From Girardinichthys multiradiatus (taxonomy: Eukaryota > Chordata > Actinopteri > Cyprinodontiformes > Goodeidae): DNA of 64,000 bases. Position 1 is the stretch's first letter. Each line of letters starts with the position of its first letter. The notes under the pieces are model-generated. The model did not search any database. It was not told where the DNA came from and was given only the letters and a program-made list of their open reading frames with translations. The stretch covers positions 34,250,147 through 34,314,146 of the forward strand of contig NC_061797.1 in the NCBI RefSeq assembly GCF_021462225.1. Direction: 5' to 3'. The translations under genes were made by a program, and so were the position numbers. Positions 23,501 to 39,235 of this stretch are shown piece by piece.

Positions 23501-25196
23501 AATCACTACTACTGTTTAGGTTTTATGTAGTCTCAAATACTGCTGGTGAAAAGGTTTTTTATTTTGTCCATCAAAAGCCATGTCAAAAAGTGATGAAGGC
23601 AATCCCTGAATAGTTTAGGATCATCTCATAAGTTTCAACAATTATATGTAGCACTCTAAAATCAGCTGACAAAGCATACTACTCAAGTATGCACATATTT
23701 GGCATTGTCAACTGAAAGTGAAATAATGGTGTCATTTGTTTTAATAACTGGATAAAAGTATAGCAAGAACACTTTTTAGTACTTTAATAAGATGTCCTGT
23801 TTCAGACAAATTTCAGATTGTTGCTCATTTGAGATCAGAATTAACACAAAGCCCCTTCCTCACAGTGCCACCCAACATCAATGCTGAGGCAATGAGGAGT
23901 GCTGTAAAACTTGTGTTATAAGTTGTTTGCTGCAATGCAGATATCTTTAATGTAGAGGCTTCTCCTGGTGTTGTCAACCCAACCACCCAGATCCTCCTCT
24001 CCTAGGTGCGATTGTCAGTGCCCCCAAATGAAGGAAAGGCGACAAACATCAAACAACAAATACAGGGTCAGCTGACCATTACTGGCTTATCCTGGTGTGA
24101 TGCAAGGACAAACTTGAGGAAAAATATTTTACTATAATGAGGGTTTTAGGAGACAAAGAACTTCTCAAAGATATGTAAGGAGAGAGAAAAAAATTAGAGA
24201 AAGAAAAAAGAAGTGAGTGTTTTGTTGCAAGAGGGATTGGTGCATTTCTCCTAATTGACAGCAAGATCTGAAGGTAAATAATTTTGCCCACCCAGACTGA
24301 GGTCTGGAATATCACGAACCATGTGATCTTTACATACAGTATCAAGTTAACAGTTATTCAAGACAACATGCTCTTGATTTTCTGAAATACAATGGGTCAA
24401 CATACTAACCTTTGAAAATACAACAACGCAGTGTGTAGGAATTGATGCGAAGCTGAGGTAAAAGTAATTACTAATTCCCACCATTTCCTCCACCTGTTAT
24501 ATTTTGTGTTTCACCTCAGTCATTTTACCTAAACACAAGGAAAAACAATTATTATTTCGGTCCACAGACCACTCATGTGCATTGTACCACCTGGGGTCAA
24601 AGATAAACTCTCTACAGACCCCCTTAAACATTTATGCATCCTACAATGTTAAAAGCAAAGACCCAGAATTTACTACATGCAGAGACAGAATTGTTAAAAT
24701 AAAAAAGAAGGGTGCATGTGTTTGATAAAACACATGCACCCTTGGCTGGTAATCCAATGAGGAAGTTGCCAACTGGTTTACTTGAGTGATTATGCAACTC
24801 TTCACACTTACCAGTAAATTATTTATGTAATAGATCTTCAACTTTGGCCAATGAGAAAACTTCATAGGGCTAATTCAAAAGAAGGTGATCATCTTGTTTA
24901 GGTCATACAGTATATCTATTTCAGATGTTCAACTGTATGTTGCTAGCTGTGCTTGATAGTGAATTTTAATTTTACATTATGTTTTTATTTCAGTGGGTTC
25001 ATCACTGGTGCCTGGAATGCAATGAAAGTCAGCCTACACAGCAAGACGGTAAATTAGCAAATAATTCATTTACAAGAAGCCCTAGAATTAAAAAGAACAA
25101 ATGTCCAACGTGTTTCGGTATTGTGACAATTTTACCCATACTGGGATCTATGTGAGAATTTCCACATGTCTAATGTGTTCATTGGGCAGAAAAACA
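23501..25196. other. Intergenic DNA without recognisable gene
   Basis: Unique-looking AT-rich sequence; the only structured feature is the perfect hairpin at 24708-24743. Confidence 0.5.
24708..24743. repeat. Perfect 16-bp inverted repeat, 4-nt loop
   Basis: Left arm AAGGGTGCATGTGTTT, loop GATA, right arm AAACACATGCACCCTT. Every position pairs. It has the same arm and loop length as the hairpin at 3489-3524 but an unrelated sequence. Confidence 0.95.
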
Positions 25197-25269
25197 ATCC
25201 ATCCATCCATCCATCCATCCATCCATCCATCCATCCATCCATCCATCCATCCATCCATCCATCCATCCA
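25197..25269 (+). repeat. (ATCC)n microsatellite
   Basis: About 18 uninterrupted ATCC units; read on the other strand, (GGAT)n, the usual tail of fish SINE-like and LINE elements. The adjoining 'agctgctctaaaactgcagc' may be a remnant of such an element. Confidence 0.95.
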
Positions 25270-27475
25270 GCTGCTCTAAAACTGCAGCACCCTGACAGAT
25301 AACTAGCCAGTTCACACTGTTCCTCCAAAATCACGTGTCATCCAGGGTCAGTAACAAAACAACAATTACAGATGTCATCCATCACAAGTCAAAGTAAAGG
25401 TCAATACAATTTATTTTGTCAAAAAAAACCAAGATATCATTGGGTATTTTATTTTTCAGTGGAAGCAGAGCAATACTCTATGACAATCCCAAGCAACCCA
25501 CCGATGCAGCTGGTGATAGCAAACAAAATGGTTTAAGCCACATTTTAAGCACTACAAACAGTGCCCTTGACTTCTGCGTAGTAAAAATTGTTTTACATGT
25601 GGTCGTATTCTTTTAATTACCACTTCCGATAAATACGTTACTCATACGTATCACGTAGTAATTATTAAACCCAAACACACACACCTGGAGGACAGCAGTG
25701 GTTGTGCCCTCAACACTAGCACGTTAGTATTGAAAACATCAACAGCAGAACCAGTTTACTGCAAAGACAACATTGCCTTCACCTGACTACAACAATATTA
25801 AGGACCACAATAGCCATAATGGATCAGATTGAAAGAAAATTGTACTATTTACAAATTCTAAACCATGCCTGAAGGCAGAACAAAAAGAAAAAAGGCATCA
25901 TGTGAGTTTTCTGAATTCCACGATTCAGCTATCACACATAAAATCAGCTGTTACATTTTCTCCAAAACACATAAAACAAAACCACCAGGAAACAGTGTGT
26001 TTAGTTCAGTAATATATTGATGTCCTTAAGCGAACCGCTATGAGGTAGCAGGCTGAGGGCAGCTACTCGTAATAAGATTGCCTGCATCGGTTCAAACCAC
26101 GGTGTGCCAATATCCAAATTCCAACCTAAAGCTAACTTCACCGAAGCAATGCCGAATTTAAGAGGTTTTTGAAGTGTGACTCAAAGCAACACAATTTGTG
26201 AACTTACACTTAAAAATATGAATAGGTGTGACTGAAATTAATCTACAATTAAAAAACTCCACAGCTACATTGCACAAATAATTTTGCACCAAGTGTTTTG
26301 GATCAATTGGAGCAAAGCTGTGAATGTTATGTGCGACTGACAGTTTTTATACTTGTACTTACTGTTGTTTTGTACGTGTGAAAGGCAGAAGACATTCTAC
26401 AGTTACAAACATATAGCATTTCTTTCTCTCTGTGACTTCAAGTTGAGTCTTACAATGCATAAATACTTTTGCACTAGAAATACCTCAATAGAAGAGAGGA
26501 CATACTGGACACAGATGAGTAGAGAAAATAAAAATAGAGAAATTGGGGAGGAGAGAGCTGGAGAAAACAAAACGTTTGAAAGAATGGCAACAGAGCTGTA
26601 ACCTGATTATTTTAAAGGTTTACAGAAACAAAAAAATAAGAAAGAAAAAGTGAAAGAAATCTGTGCATTAAATCCTTTTGTACAAATAAATAAAAAAAGT
26701 AACACATTTCATAAGATGTTTTATTTTTATTAGAAGTTATTTTGTGTCAAAATAAATTATTTTAAATGTTTATTAAACTCCAAAAAACAGGAAACATTTG
26801 TTTGGGATTATTATTCTGGTAATTTAATAATACCATTTTATTTTAGAATGCATTGCTTTATTAAAAGAGGAAAATGAAGAAATTCTATTACAAATAAAAG
26901 GTAATGTCTAACTTATTCAAAGAATGTTCAGGTGGAAAAGGAAACTATCTTTGGCTTACATTTAAGAAAGTGAAAAGGGGTTTGTGATGTTTTTTTCTCT
27001 TCTTGCAAGAGAAAGGAAAAGAAGATGGTAAATCCAGACAGTAAATTGTGTGGGAAGGAAAAGGGATGAGATAGAAAGGGATAAAAGAGAGGGAGAATAT
27101 ATACTCAGAGCTATGTAATGAATTTATGCCTGGCTGGCAGATCTTTATAAGTTATTGGAAAAATAGTCGGGGCGGCGTATTGACACAGCTGGGTCTGAGA
27201 TCAATACATTGAGAATGAGCAATACATTTTAATTTAAAACTGTTCAAACTTTAGCAGCAAATCCATGAGGCTCAGCGCAGCCTTCTGCCCCATCACAGCA
27301 CACTTATACTTACACATACTCATACAAACATGCCTTTTGCCCACATACATACACGCATACACACATACACGTATACACACATACATGCAAACATACATAC
27401 ATACATATGTATGAAGGTTCAAGTCGGCAAATATGTAAAATTTTGGGTCTCTGTGCAAACACTGATGTGACAAAT
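25270..27475. other. Intergenic DNA without recognisable gene
   Basis: No exon recognised. 26600-27000 is very A/T-rich. 27100-27235 is a complex repeat-free block. 27300-27410 is a compound (CATA)/(CACA) microsatellite-like tract that yields a Tyr/Val/Cys-repeat ORF. Confidence 0.5.
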
Positions 27476-28035
27476 GCCCTTTTTCCATTAGTACCTACTT
27501 AGTGCGGCTCATCTCGGGTCAGTTCTACTCTATGTGGTTTGGTTCATTTTCCATCACAACTAAGTACCATCTCATTGTGGGCAGATTGTCAATAGCAAGA
27601 CGGCCCCACAGTACGAAAAAGTAACTTGATGTGATTTGCATGTGACACAAACATAAGAACCAGAGAAGGCTGCTGGTGGCAAGACAAAGTACTCTGACTA
27701 AGTACAGGAGAGAGAGGGAAACCATGGAGCATTACAAGCTAAAAGACCTGTGAGGTTAATCTAATGCTACCTAATAATAGCTTGCTATAGTGGTCTTATA
27801 CACAATAAGCCCAGCATACAACAATTTAATAATTAAAGAAATTAGTTATCATAATATGTATGCTGTGACAGTGATCAACAGTCCTCTGACATTGCATTTT
27901 CAGCACGACTTGGCACAATTGGAACTGCAAAGAAGCAAGTACTAAAAATAGTAACGATTCCACGTAACTGTTACAAATGGAAAAGCCTAAAAAGCGAGTA
28001 GAGCTGTAACGATAAAGGGTTAGTCGAAAAGGGGC
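27476..28035. mobile_element. Non-autonomous TIR element (about 560 bp)
   Basis: Left end GCCCTTTTTCCATTAGTACC; right end reads, on the reverse strand, GCCCCTTTTCGACTAACCC. Internal 'tttgcatgtgacacaaacat' near the left and 'ggaaaagcctaaaaagcgag' with 'tagagctgtaacgat' near the right are hallmarks of a well-known fish MITE. No transposase. The target duplication is not clear. Confidence 0.65.
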
Positions 28036-28382
28036 AGAACATACTGGAACTTCTATCACGTCAGAGGACATTACATTAACTGAGTTTCCACCAAAACTTT
28101 GACCAGAAATATGCCATTATTTACTTTATATGCCATTGTCTATGTTCTTTACATCTCCACAATGTGACTAAAAGAATTACTGATAATGTGATGGCATTGT
28201 TGCCCTGAGAAGCAAGAAATTAATACATTGCTCCACAGAACAAAACCTCTCAATTTTACAATTAAAAAACAAATATTGTATATTTAGTTTAAAGAAATGC
28301 ACAAAACCATCTTTTAATTTTAGGATTAACTGAAAAGGTCTCTGATCTTTATGTAAGAATTTCAAATTGACCATGACACTGT

Positions 28383-29855
28383 GGGCCTGATCTTCAAACA
28401 TCCCAAATAGGGCGTGCTAAATTGCTTGGACAAAAAAAAAAAATGCACGTGCAATAAGTCAGTGTGAGATTTTCAAAGATTGCGCGTGCAATGGATAACA
28501 GGTGCAAAAGAGGCGCAGACCGCCCTATTTAAATGAGGAAATTAAGTGTGCTACCCGCTGGCTGCTACTGCCCCCGGCGGAACAAGAGGTAAGGCGAATA
28601 AAAGCTGTGAAACATGCAGGGGTTTTTCATTGCATTTTTATGAATAATCCAGTTCCTGATTTTTTTTTCTGTTCCATTCTGCTCCTGCTTTTGAGGACTG
28701 TTGCACTTAGTTAACTTTTATCGTCATTATTCACAGCAGCAGGTTTGTCATCTCAGCCTGTGCCCTGGCAAGATTATTTCTCATGTCTGTTCATTTGTGC
28801 AGGCCGCTTCTGAGTGCGTAATTGTGCATGCATAAGGCTGAGTTTGAAGTTGTTCTGTGAGCAGATACTTTTTGTTTGGGCTTTGGACGGACCCACTGAG
28901 GCAAAGACTAGATTGTGCTTCACCTTTAATAAAAATATTGGATTACAGGCTACTGCACAGAAGGGCAGAGCTGTGTCCAAAGTAGCACGCTCCCTCTGCC
29001 ATCGGTGTGCACACAGGGGCAGCTGGTGTAGGCCGACAAAAACCCAGGAGTGTGCGCAGCTTGGTAACTGTTTTGCTCAACGTAACTCACAACAAATTGG
29101 CCATTCAATATTTACAATATAAAAGACAAATATGTCTTTCAAAAATTTATTAGAGGTTTGCCTCCCTTGAATGTTTCATTCCTTTCAGAGACTCACTGTG
29201 TTCTTTTTATTTTTTTTTTATTATGTTCAGAGTTTAACATAAACAGTCACAGTATTCAAGCCTGAATATAATATTAACAACGTAAAAATAATTTGTTATA
29301 GGAGTTGACTATCTGTATATTATAGCTTTGCTAATTTTAAAACATCACATCACTGCAAAGAATTTCAATCAAAAGTTTATATATGTAAAAATAAATTATT
29401 TTTGAATGATTTTACTGAATTCGTTCAGTTTTTTTTGCCAATATTTAACAATACACAATGTGTTTGATTGTTTAAATTGTTTTTTTGGTGAAACTAAATA
29501 ATGTTTCACTGTATAAATCAACCCCTGGCATATGTACACATTTCAACAATGTAATCAAACTGATCCAACTCCAATTGCTCTGCAATGACACAATTTTACT
29601 GTCAATAATGCGATTTGTTTTATTTAGTGACAGTAGTAAAGCATGCACTGTCTTTCTCACCACATGGAATAGGCCACCTTAAAATTGTGATTTTTCACTT
29701 GCTAAGAAGTGAGTTTAGCATTCAATTTGCAAATGAAGCATTGAATATGCCTTATAATGTCTTTATTTATTAGCAACTCGTTTGTAGATCAGCTTTGCGG
29801 ATGCAAAAAGGTTTGTGTGTGGTTTTATACACGCAACCTTTTGATGATTGGGCCC
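28383..29855. mobile_element. TIR element (about 1.47 kb), Harbinger-like
   Basis: Left end GGGCCTGATCTTCAAA and reverse complement of right end GGGCCCAATCATCAAA match at 13 of 16. Subterminal copies of 'ttgcgcgtgcaa'-type motifs occur near the left end, with 'ttgcgtgtat' in reverse near the right. Such GGGCC..ATC termini with GCGTGCAA subterminal motifs occur in fish PIF/Harbinger-type elements. No transposase domain was seen in its ORFs. Confidence 0.6.
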
Positions 29856-29879
29856 TTTGTCAGGCTCCTGGCCTGACTG

Positions 29880-29965
29880 GTTCCTGAATGGCTGAACCCA
29901 GAACCTTCTTGCTGCAAGGCAACAGTGCTACCAACTGTGCCACCGTACAGCCACCGTACAAAGTA
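29880..29965 (-). mobile_element. SINE-like head fragment
   Basis: Reverse complement reads 'ggtggcacagttggtagcac', 'tgttgccttgcagcaagaag' and 'gttctgggttcag', the first about 80 bp of the unit described at 41804. Confidence 0.7.
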
Positions 29966-30057
29966 TAACAAGAAAATACCCTCAACTATCATTGCACCTA
30001 CCTAGTGAATGTTGCAGCTGCAACTGATATCATACCGGGCAATGTTTTACCAGTATG

Positions 30058-30118
30058 TTCCAATTTTGGTGAGCCTGTCTAAATTATAGCTTCAGTTTCT
30101 TGTTCTTAGCTGACTGCA
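30058..30118 (-). mobile_element. Short Tc1-transposase fragment
   Basis: 'ccaattttggtgagcctgtc', 'cagtttcttgttcttagctg' match 7333-7385 of the transposase pseudogene. About 60 bp, non-coding. Confidence 0.65.
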
Positions 30119-30120
30119 GG

Positions 30121-34689
<4,569 letters not shown>

Positions 34690-34690
<1 letters not shown>

Positions 34691-35210
34691 GGGAGTCACA
34701 TGATGAAAAGAAGGATTTAGTGAAAGCAAAAAGGCAAACTTACAAAAACAATAGCACATGACACGGAGCACTGGCAGTGAAACAAGATAACAGAATATGA
34801 GGCAGTATCACGGACAGGATTTAAATATTCAGGTAGAGGTGGAAGATTACAAAGAAACCAGATGAGCAAATCAGAGGAAATGTGGAGCAACTGTGGTAGA
34901 AGGAAAGCAGGAAAGCTTAGGAGGGGAGAATAATTAACACCCAGGTAGCTGAGACACAAAAAGAATTCTAATCAAGGGGAAAAGATAAACAGTGATAAAA
35001 TCCAAAAGTAAAAAAGAACTGAACCCAACAATTACCTAAGGAACTAAACATAAAGGAATAAACTAATAAGGCAACACTTTTCTAACAATAATAGCACAGG
35101 GAAATGAGCTGAAGGCAAGACCTTAAGAACATAATAAACATCAAGGAAAAGCTTAAAAAACAAACAGTTTAGTAAAACATAACCCCAAACACCTGAGAAT
35201 CGTGACACCA
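34690..35210 (-). repeat. Unclassified interspersed repeat ending 'gtgtcacgattctc'
   Basis: On the minus strand it begins 'ggtgtcacgattctcaggtg' and continues with 'ttattccttt', 'ggattttatc', 'cagctacctgggtgttaatt', 'caccacatttcc'-type and 'ctgtccgtgatactgcct' blocks. I recognise this layout from other fish genomes as a dispersed repeat but cannot name the class. No second copy is evident in this window. Confidence 0.45.
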
Positions 35211-35372
35211 GAGGGGCTTGGTTTAGGTTTGATTACACCAACACATGTAGGCACAGATGTTCATACTTAAAGATATTCAGTTAATCATTAAGTCCATCCA
35301 CATGTTGCTGGCTGAGCAAAACAAAGTCTACTGCATCCATTCCAGAATGTCCATGTAAGTGACAGTGTGTGC

Positions 35373-35764
35373 ACATTTCAACCTGGAAAGACTCACAAAA
35401 TGGAGAAACAACAAGATGACAGTTAGTAAGTTTATTAATGAAAGATTATTTCTTTGGCACCCCGGAGGAAGACGTAAACGCTGAGGATGAAGTGGGTTTG
35501 AATAAACATCTTTGGATTATGATTAGGTACGTCTTCCCCCTGGGACCCGGTCCTGGTGGTGGCATAGGCCTTGGAATATTTGGAAGGAGTTGGGAGCCTA
35601 TGGTGGAGAAGGGGTGGAGGAGGGTCGAAGCCCAGCAGAAGAGCAGTGTCTTCCATGCAGAAGGTCTTTAAAAGAGATGCCCTGGGAGATGATTGGCCGA
35701 TAAGTGCGGACCTGCCGCGGCGGGGATGGTGAGTCTTCCATGTTGAATTTTCGTTTAAACTCCA
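35373..35764 (-). mobile_element. LTR-like unit, - orientation
   Basis: Reverse-oriented relative of 23048-23500. Read on the minus strand: 'tggagtttaaacgaaaattc', 'gactcacc', CCAATCA, 'cttttaaagaccttc', 'gtcttcctccggggtgcc', 'cattaataaa' and 'ttgtgagtctttccaggttg'. The 35598-35876 (-) and 35438-35671 (+) ORFs overlap it and are presumed non-coding. Internal retroviral or retrotransposon genes are absent around both copies. Confidence 0.5.
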
Positions 35765-36654
35765 TGTGTCCCTTTTGTGTGTCAGAACTGATTGCTCTTG
35801 ACTTCATTAATCTCTGCAGTGTGGTTATGATTAGCTCTCTGAAGCATGCCAAAGGACATTTGACACACTCTCTCACATGCTAGTCAGGTTTGGCCACCTC
35901 TCCAGCCTGTTGGTCCAGCTAATTAGCTGGGTGCTAAGAGGAAAAAGAGAAAAAGACAACATTCTGCCCATCTGACTTAAAATAAAAGATTAGCTTTAGA
36001 TTGTTTACACCATTACTAAAATCAAATGACCTTGTCTCAGTTGTGTTTCACGAACAGCCTCAGATTCAAGAGAGAAAATGAATTGAGAGTTGATCGATTC
36101 TGACTATATTCTTGGTGTGCAGAGCCAATGAATGGAGAATAACAAATAAACTCAATATTTATCAAGTTTTTACTGGGAAGCCATTTATAAAAGACACATG
36201 AAATAAGGTCCCAGGGTAATGCTAAGAGTGACCATTTAAAACAACAAAAACATACACAATGAATCTGAAAATCCAGGTGAACAAATGACAGTACAAAAGG
36301 TGTAGGCTGAACATCAGCTGATAAATGCATCTACCATTCTCAGGTCATTGTCTGTATTTATCATGAGAAAAACAAAATATTAAGTGCAAGACACTTTCAA
36401 ACCAAAAATGAAGTTAGCAATCTAAATAAAATGGTTGCACATCAGAAAAAGGTTTATATTTTCTGTTGGTTTATCTTTTAAAATATTTTGTTCTCCAAAC
36501 CATACAATTGAAACCAGTTTTCAGATTTATATACATGGCATAAAAAGATACAGAACTAGAATTAAATCAAAATAAACATATTCTGTTTTGAGTCAGCTAG
36601 AACAATTTTTTTCTACTTGCTAAATGCCAGAATAATGAGAGAGTTATATTTGGG

Positions 36655-36865
36655 AGAATTGTTATTACTTCTTCAAAGTCAAATGTTTACATACACATAG
36701 ACACTAAGATCACTACGTCTTTAAGAATTGAGGAAAGCCCAGATGATGATGTCATTGCTTTTCAAACCTTAAACACGCTGAATACTTATGTGACATCATG
36801 GGAAAATTAAAAGAACTGAAAAACCTTGAGCCATGTGTTTGGACACAATGACTGTCATAGCATTT
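36655..36865 (+). mobile_element. Tc1-like terminal fragment
   Basis: 'caaatgtttacatacacata', 'tttaagaattgaggaaagcc', 'agatgatgatgtcattgctt' and 'tatgtgacatcatgggaaaa' correspond to the terminal non-coding region and the start of internal sequence of Sleeping-Beauty-type Tc1 elements. No transposase frame. Confidence 0.6.
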
Positions 36866-36954
36866 GGATGAAAAATAACTTTGGGACTATAGTTGAATCC
36901 CAATGTTTTTTTTTTGTTTTTTTTACATATTGCTGGGAAACAAAATAAAAACAA

Positions 36955-37850
36955 GCACCAGTTGAAGTCTGTAGTCTGTGACCACTGGTGTGGTCAGAAC
37001 TACCTTGAACTGAACCCACTCAAGACTGTGGAAATGGTGGTGGACCTTCGGAGAACACCACCCCCATGCACCCCCCTCACCATCCTCAACAACACTGTAT
37101 CGGCCGTGGACCACTTCAGGTTCTTAGGAACCACCATCTCTGAGGACCTGAGATGGTCTTCACACATAGACACTGTTCAAAAGAAGGCCCAGCAGAGACT
37201 GTACTTCCTGAGGCAACTCAAGAAGTTCAACCGTCCACAGGAGCTGTTGGTCATCTTCTACACTGCCATCATTCAATCTGTCCTGTCTTCATCCATCTCA
37301 GTGTGGTTTGGCTCATCCACAAAACAGGACAGGTCCAGACTGCAACGAATAATCAGGACTGCAGAAAGAATAATCAGAGCTGACCTTCCCTCCATCCAGG
37401 ACTTATACAGGTCTAGGGTCAAGAAAAGAGCTGCCAAAATCTGTGCAGACCCCACACACCCTGCACATAAACTGTTTAGTTTTACCTTCAGGCCGCCGCT
37501 ACAGAGCACTGTTTACTAAAACCAGCCGCCACAGAGACAGTTTCTTCCCCCAGGCTGTTTCTCTGTTGAACATTCAATAGAGTACAGAACAACAGCATAC
37601 CGATGTTGCAAATGCACCTTTTCTATTAGATATGTGTATATTGTACATTGTAAATTGTAAATTTGTATATTCTGTAATGCAGAATATTGCATTGTACATT
37701 GTATATTGTACATTGTAAATTGTAAATTTGTATATTATGTAATGCAAAAACAGAACAAAAGAGCAAAGTGTACCGGAGTCAAATTCCTTTTTTGTATGCA
37801 TGAACTTGGCAATAAACCTGATTCTGATTCTGATTCTGATTCTGATTCGG
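36955..37850 (+). mobile_element. LINE (L2/CR1-type) 3' end with RT C-terminus
   Basis: Frame 36965-37519 encodes HWCGQNYLELNPLKTVEMVV, then FRFLGTTISEDLRWSSHID, RLYFLRQLKKF, a SVLSSSISVWFGSSTKQDRS segment and RADLPSIQDLYRSRVKKRAA. A one-base shift near 37480 moves the conserved LPSGRRYRALFTKTSRHRDS and FFPQAVSLLN into another frame. The 3' UTR has an imperfect tandem duplication (about 37620-37745) and ends 'ggcaataaacctgattctga' in (TGATTC)n. The element is 5'-truncated, with no endonuclease or RT palm, and is inactive. Confidence 0.85.
37819..37848 (+). repeat. (TGATTC)n LINE tail
   Basis: Five hexamer units directly after the LINE 3' UTR, as expected for target-primed reverse transcription of an element with a hexameric tail. 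Confidence 0.9.
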
Positions 37851-39235
37851 ATTTCTTGGCCAATTTCTACAATGGGCATATATTTTTTTTTACAATTACT
37901 TATATCCCTGAAGTTCATTTTAGATGCTGTTGTAAGCCTATTTGTAATATTTAACAGGCATTGTTTCAGATCCTTTCTTATTTAGTTGACTAATTTATGA
38001 AGCATAACCATTTAAAAAGAATACTAACTAGCTAAATAAAGGAGAGAAACTAAAGGAAACTAACACTAAACAAGAGATTAGTCACAGAGGGAAGAAAACA
38101 ATCCCAGGGTCACTGTGATACCTTAGAAGACCCCAGACAGATCAAGCTGAAGAAAGCATGCAATACCAATCAGACACAAACCAGATCTAGAAGCAAACAG
38201 GATCAGCAAATGGGTAGGGCCAGATGAAAAGAACAAGTGGGGTGTGATAGTAAAGTGTTACAGAGAGGGAGAGTTGAGAGATGCAAGACTACACCCTGCC
38301 ATGATCAGAGTGCATGCTGGATGATTTATTTTCTACACCCAAAATTGAGTCACTGGAAGAAAAAAATCTACATTCTATAATCTACATTCTATTAAACTAC
38401 TGAGGGTTTTATATTGAATGAAGAATGTGACTGTGGGCATAAATCTGTGGAATATAAATCATAGTCATCAGATGTGGCAATCATGCAAAAGAATGCTTTG
38501 AACCTACTTTTGCCATCTTGTTCTGATTTGACTGTGATTGTGTGTTTCCCTTCATTCTATGGAAATGGCAAAGAATGGTAAAAATAGAACAATGCTTCTG
38601 AAATTTGTTTACAGATTATATACAGTTACATACTAACAGGCACTCAGGCCTATAGAGATGCTGCCTTTCAAACATCTAAATTATGCTCTTGTTGCGGCCA
38701 TTTCATATGGTTTATATATATTAAGTCAAAAATGTGCTTACAATTTAATCTGAAATCAGAAATACTGAGTATGTATGAAGGTTTTTTTCATATAACTATG
38801 AGAATAAAAAAATCAAGCTGTAGCCAAATAATGCAATCTAATGCAAGAACATGTTGTGATAGTATTGGTCCACCTAAAGTTCATTTTAGAGGTAAAAACG
38901 TGGTTTGGCTGTGCGTGTTTTTAACACATTTGGACATATGGATAATTATTATTATTTTTAAAACTGACTAAATCAAGCAATATACCAATTAAAACAGAGG
39001 ATAACAACTTTTCAAATTGCAATACTGTTAAATGTACTACATAACCCCTGTAATTTCTGCCAAGGAATAAATGAGAGCACTCTCATATTTATTCCGACCT
39101 AAAATGGCTTTATTCACTGAGGCGTATGACACAGGTGAGGACATTTACAACAGCTGCAGCCATGCCCTAGTCTGACCGCCCAAGCAGGTTGATCCCAAAA
39201 ATGCTAAAAGTAGTCTGAAGCTCATGACTGTAATT
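37851..39235. other. Intergenic DNA without recognisable gene
   Basis: Nothing coding recognised. 38040-38330 is a G/A-rich segment that looks like an old repeat but has no second copy here. Confidence 0.4.

Noticed and set aside
25101..25295. His-Pro-Ser-Ile repeat ORF
   Set aside because: Artefact of the (ATCC)n microsatellite. The regular spacing is also not a CRISPR array, because there are no spacers.
26085..26110. Possible tRNA gene (GGTTCAAACC resembles a B box)
   Set aside because: The surrounding sequence does not fold into a cloverleaf by eye and lacks a convincing A box; at most an old SINE remnant.
35438..35671. 77-aa + strand ORF with Gly/Pro-rich centre
   Set aside because: Lies antisense within the LTR-like repeat; the related copy at 23048 does not preserve it.
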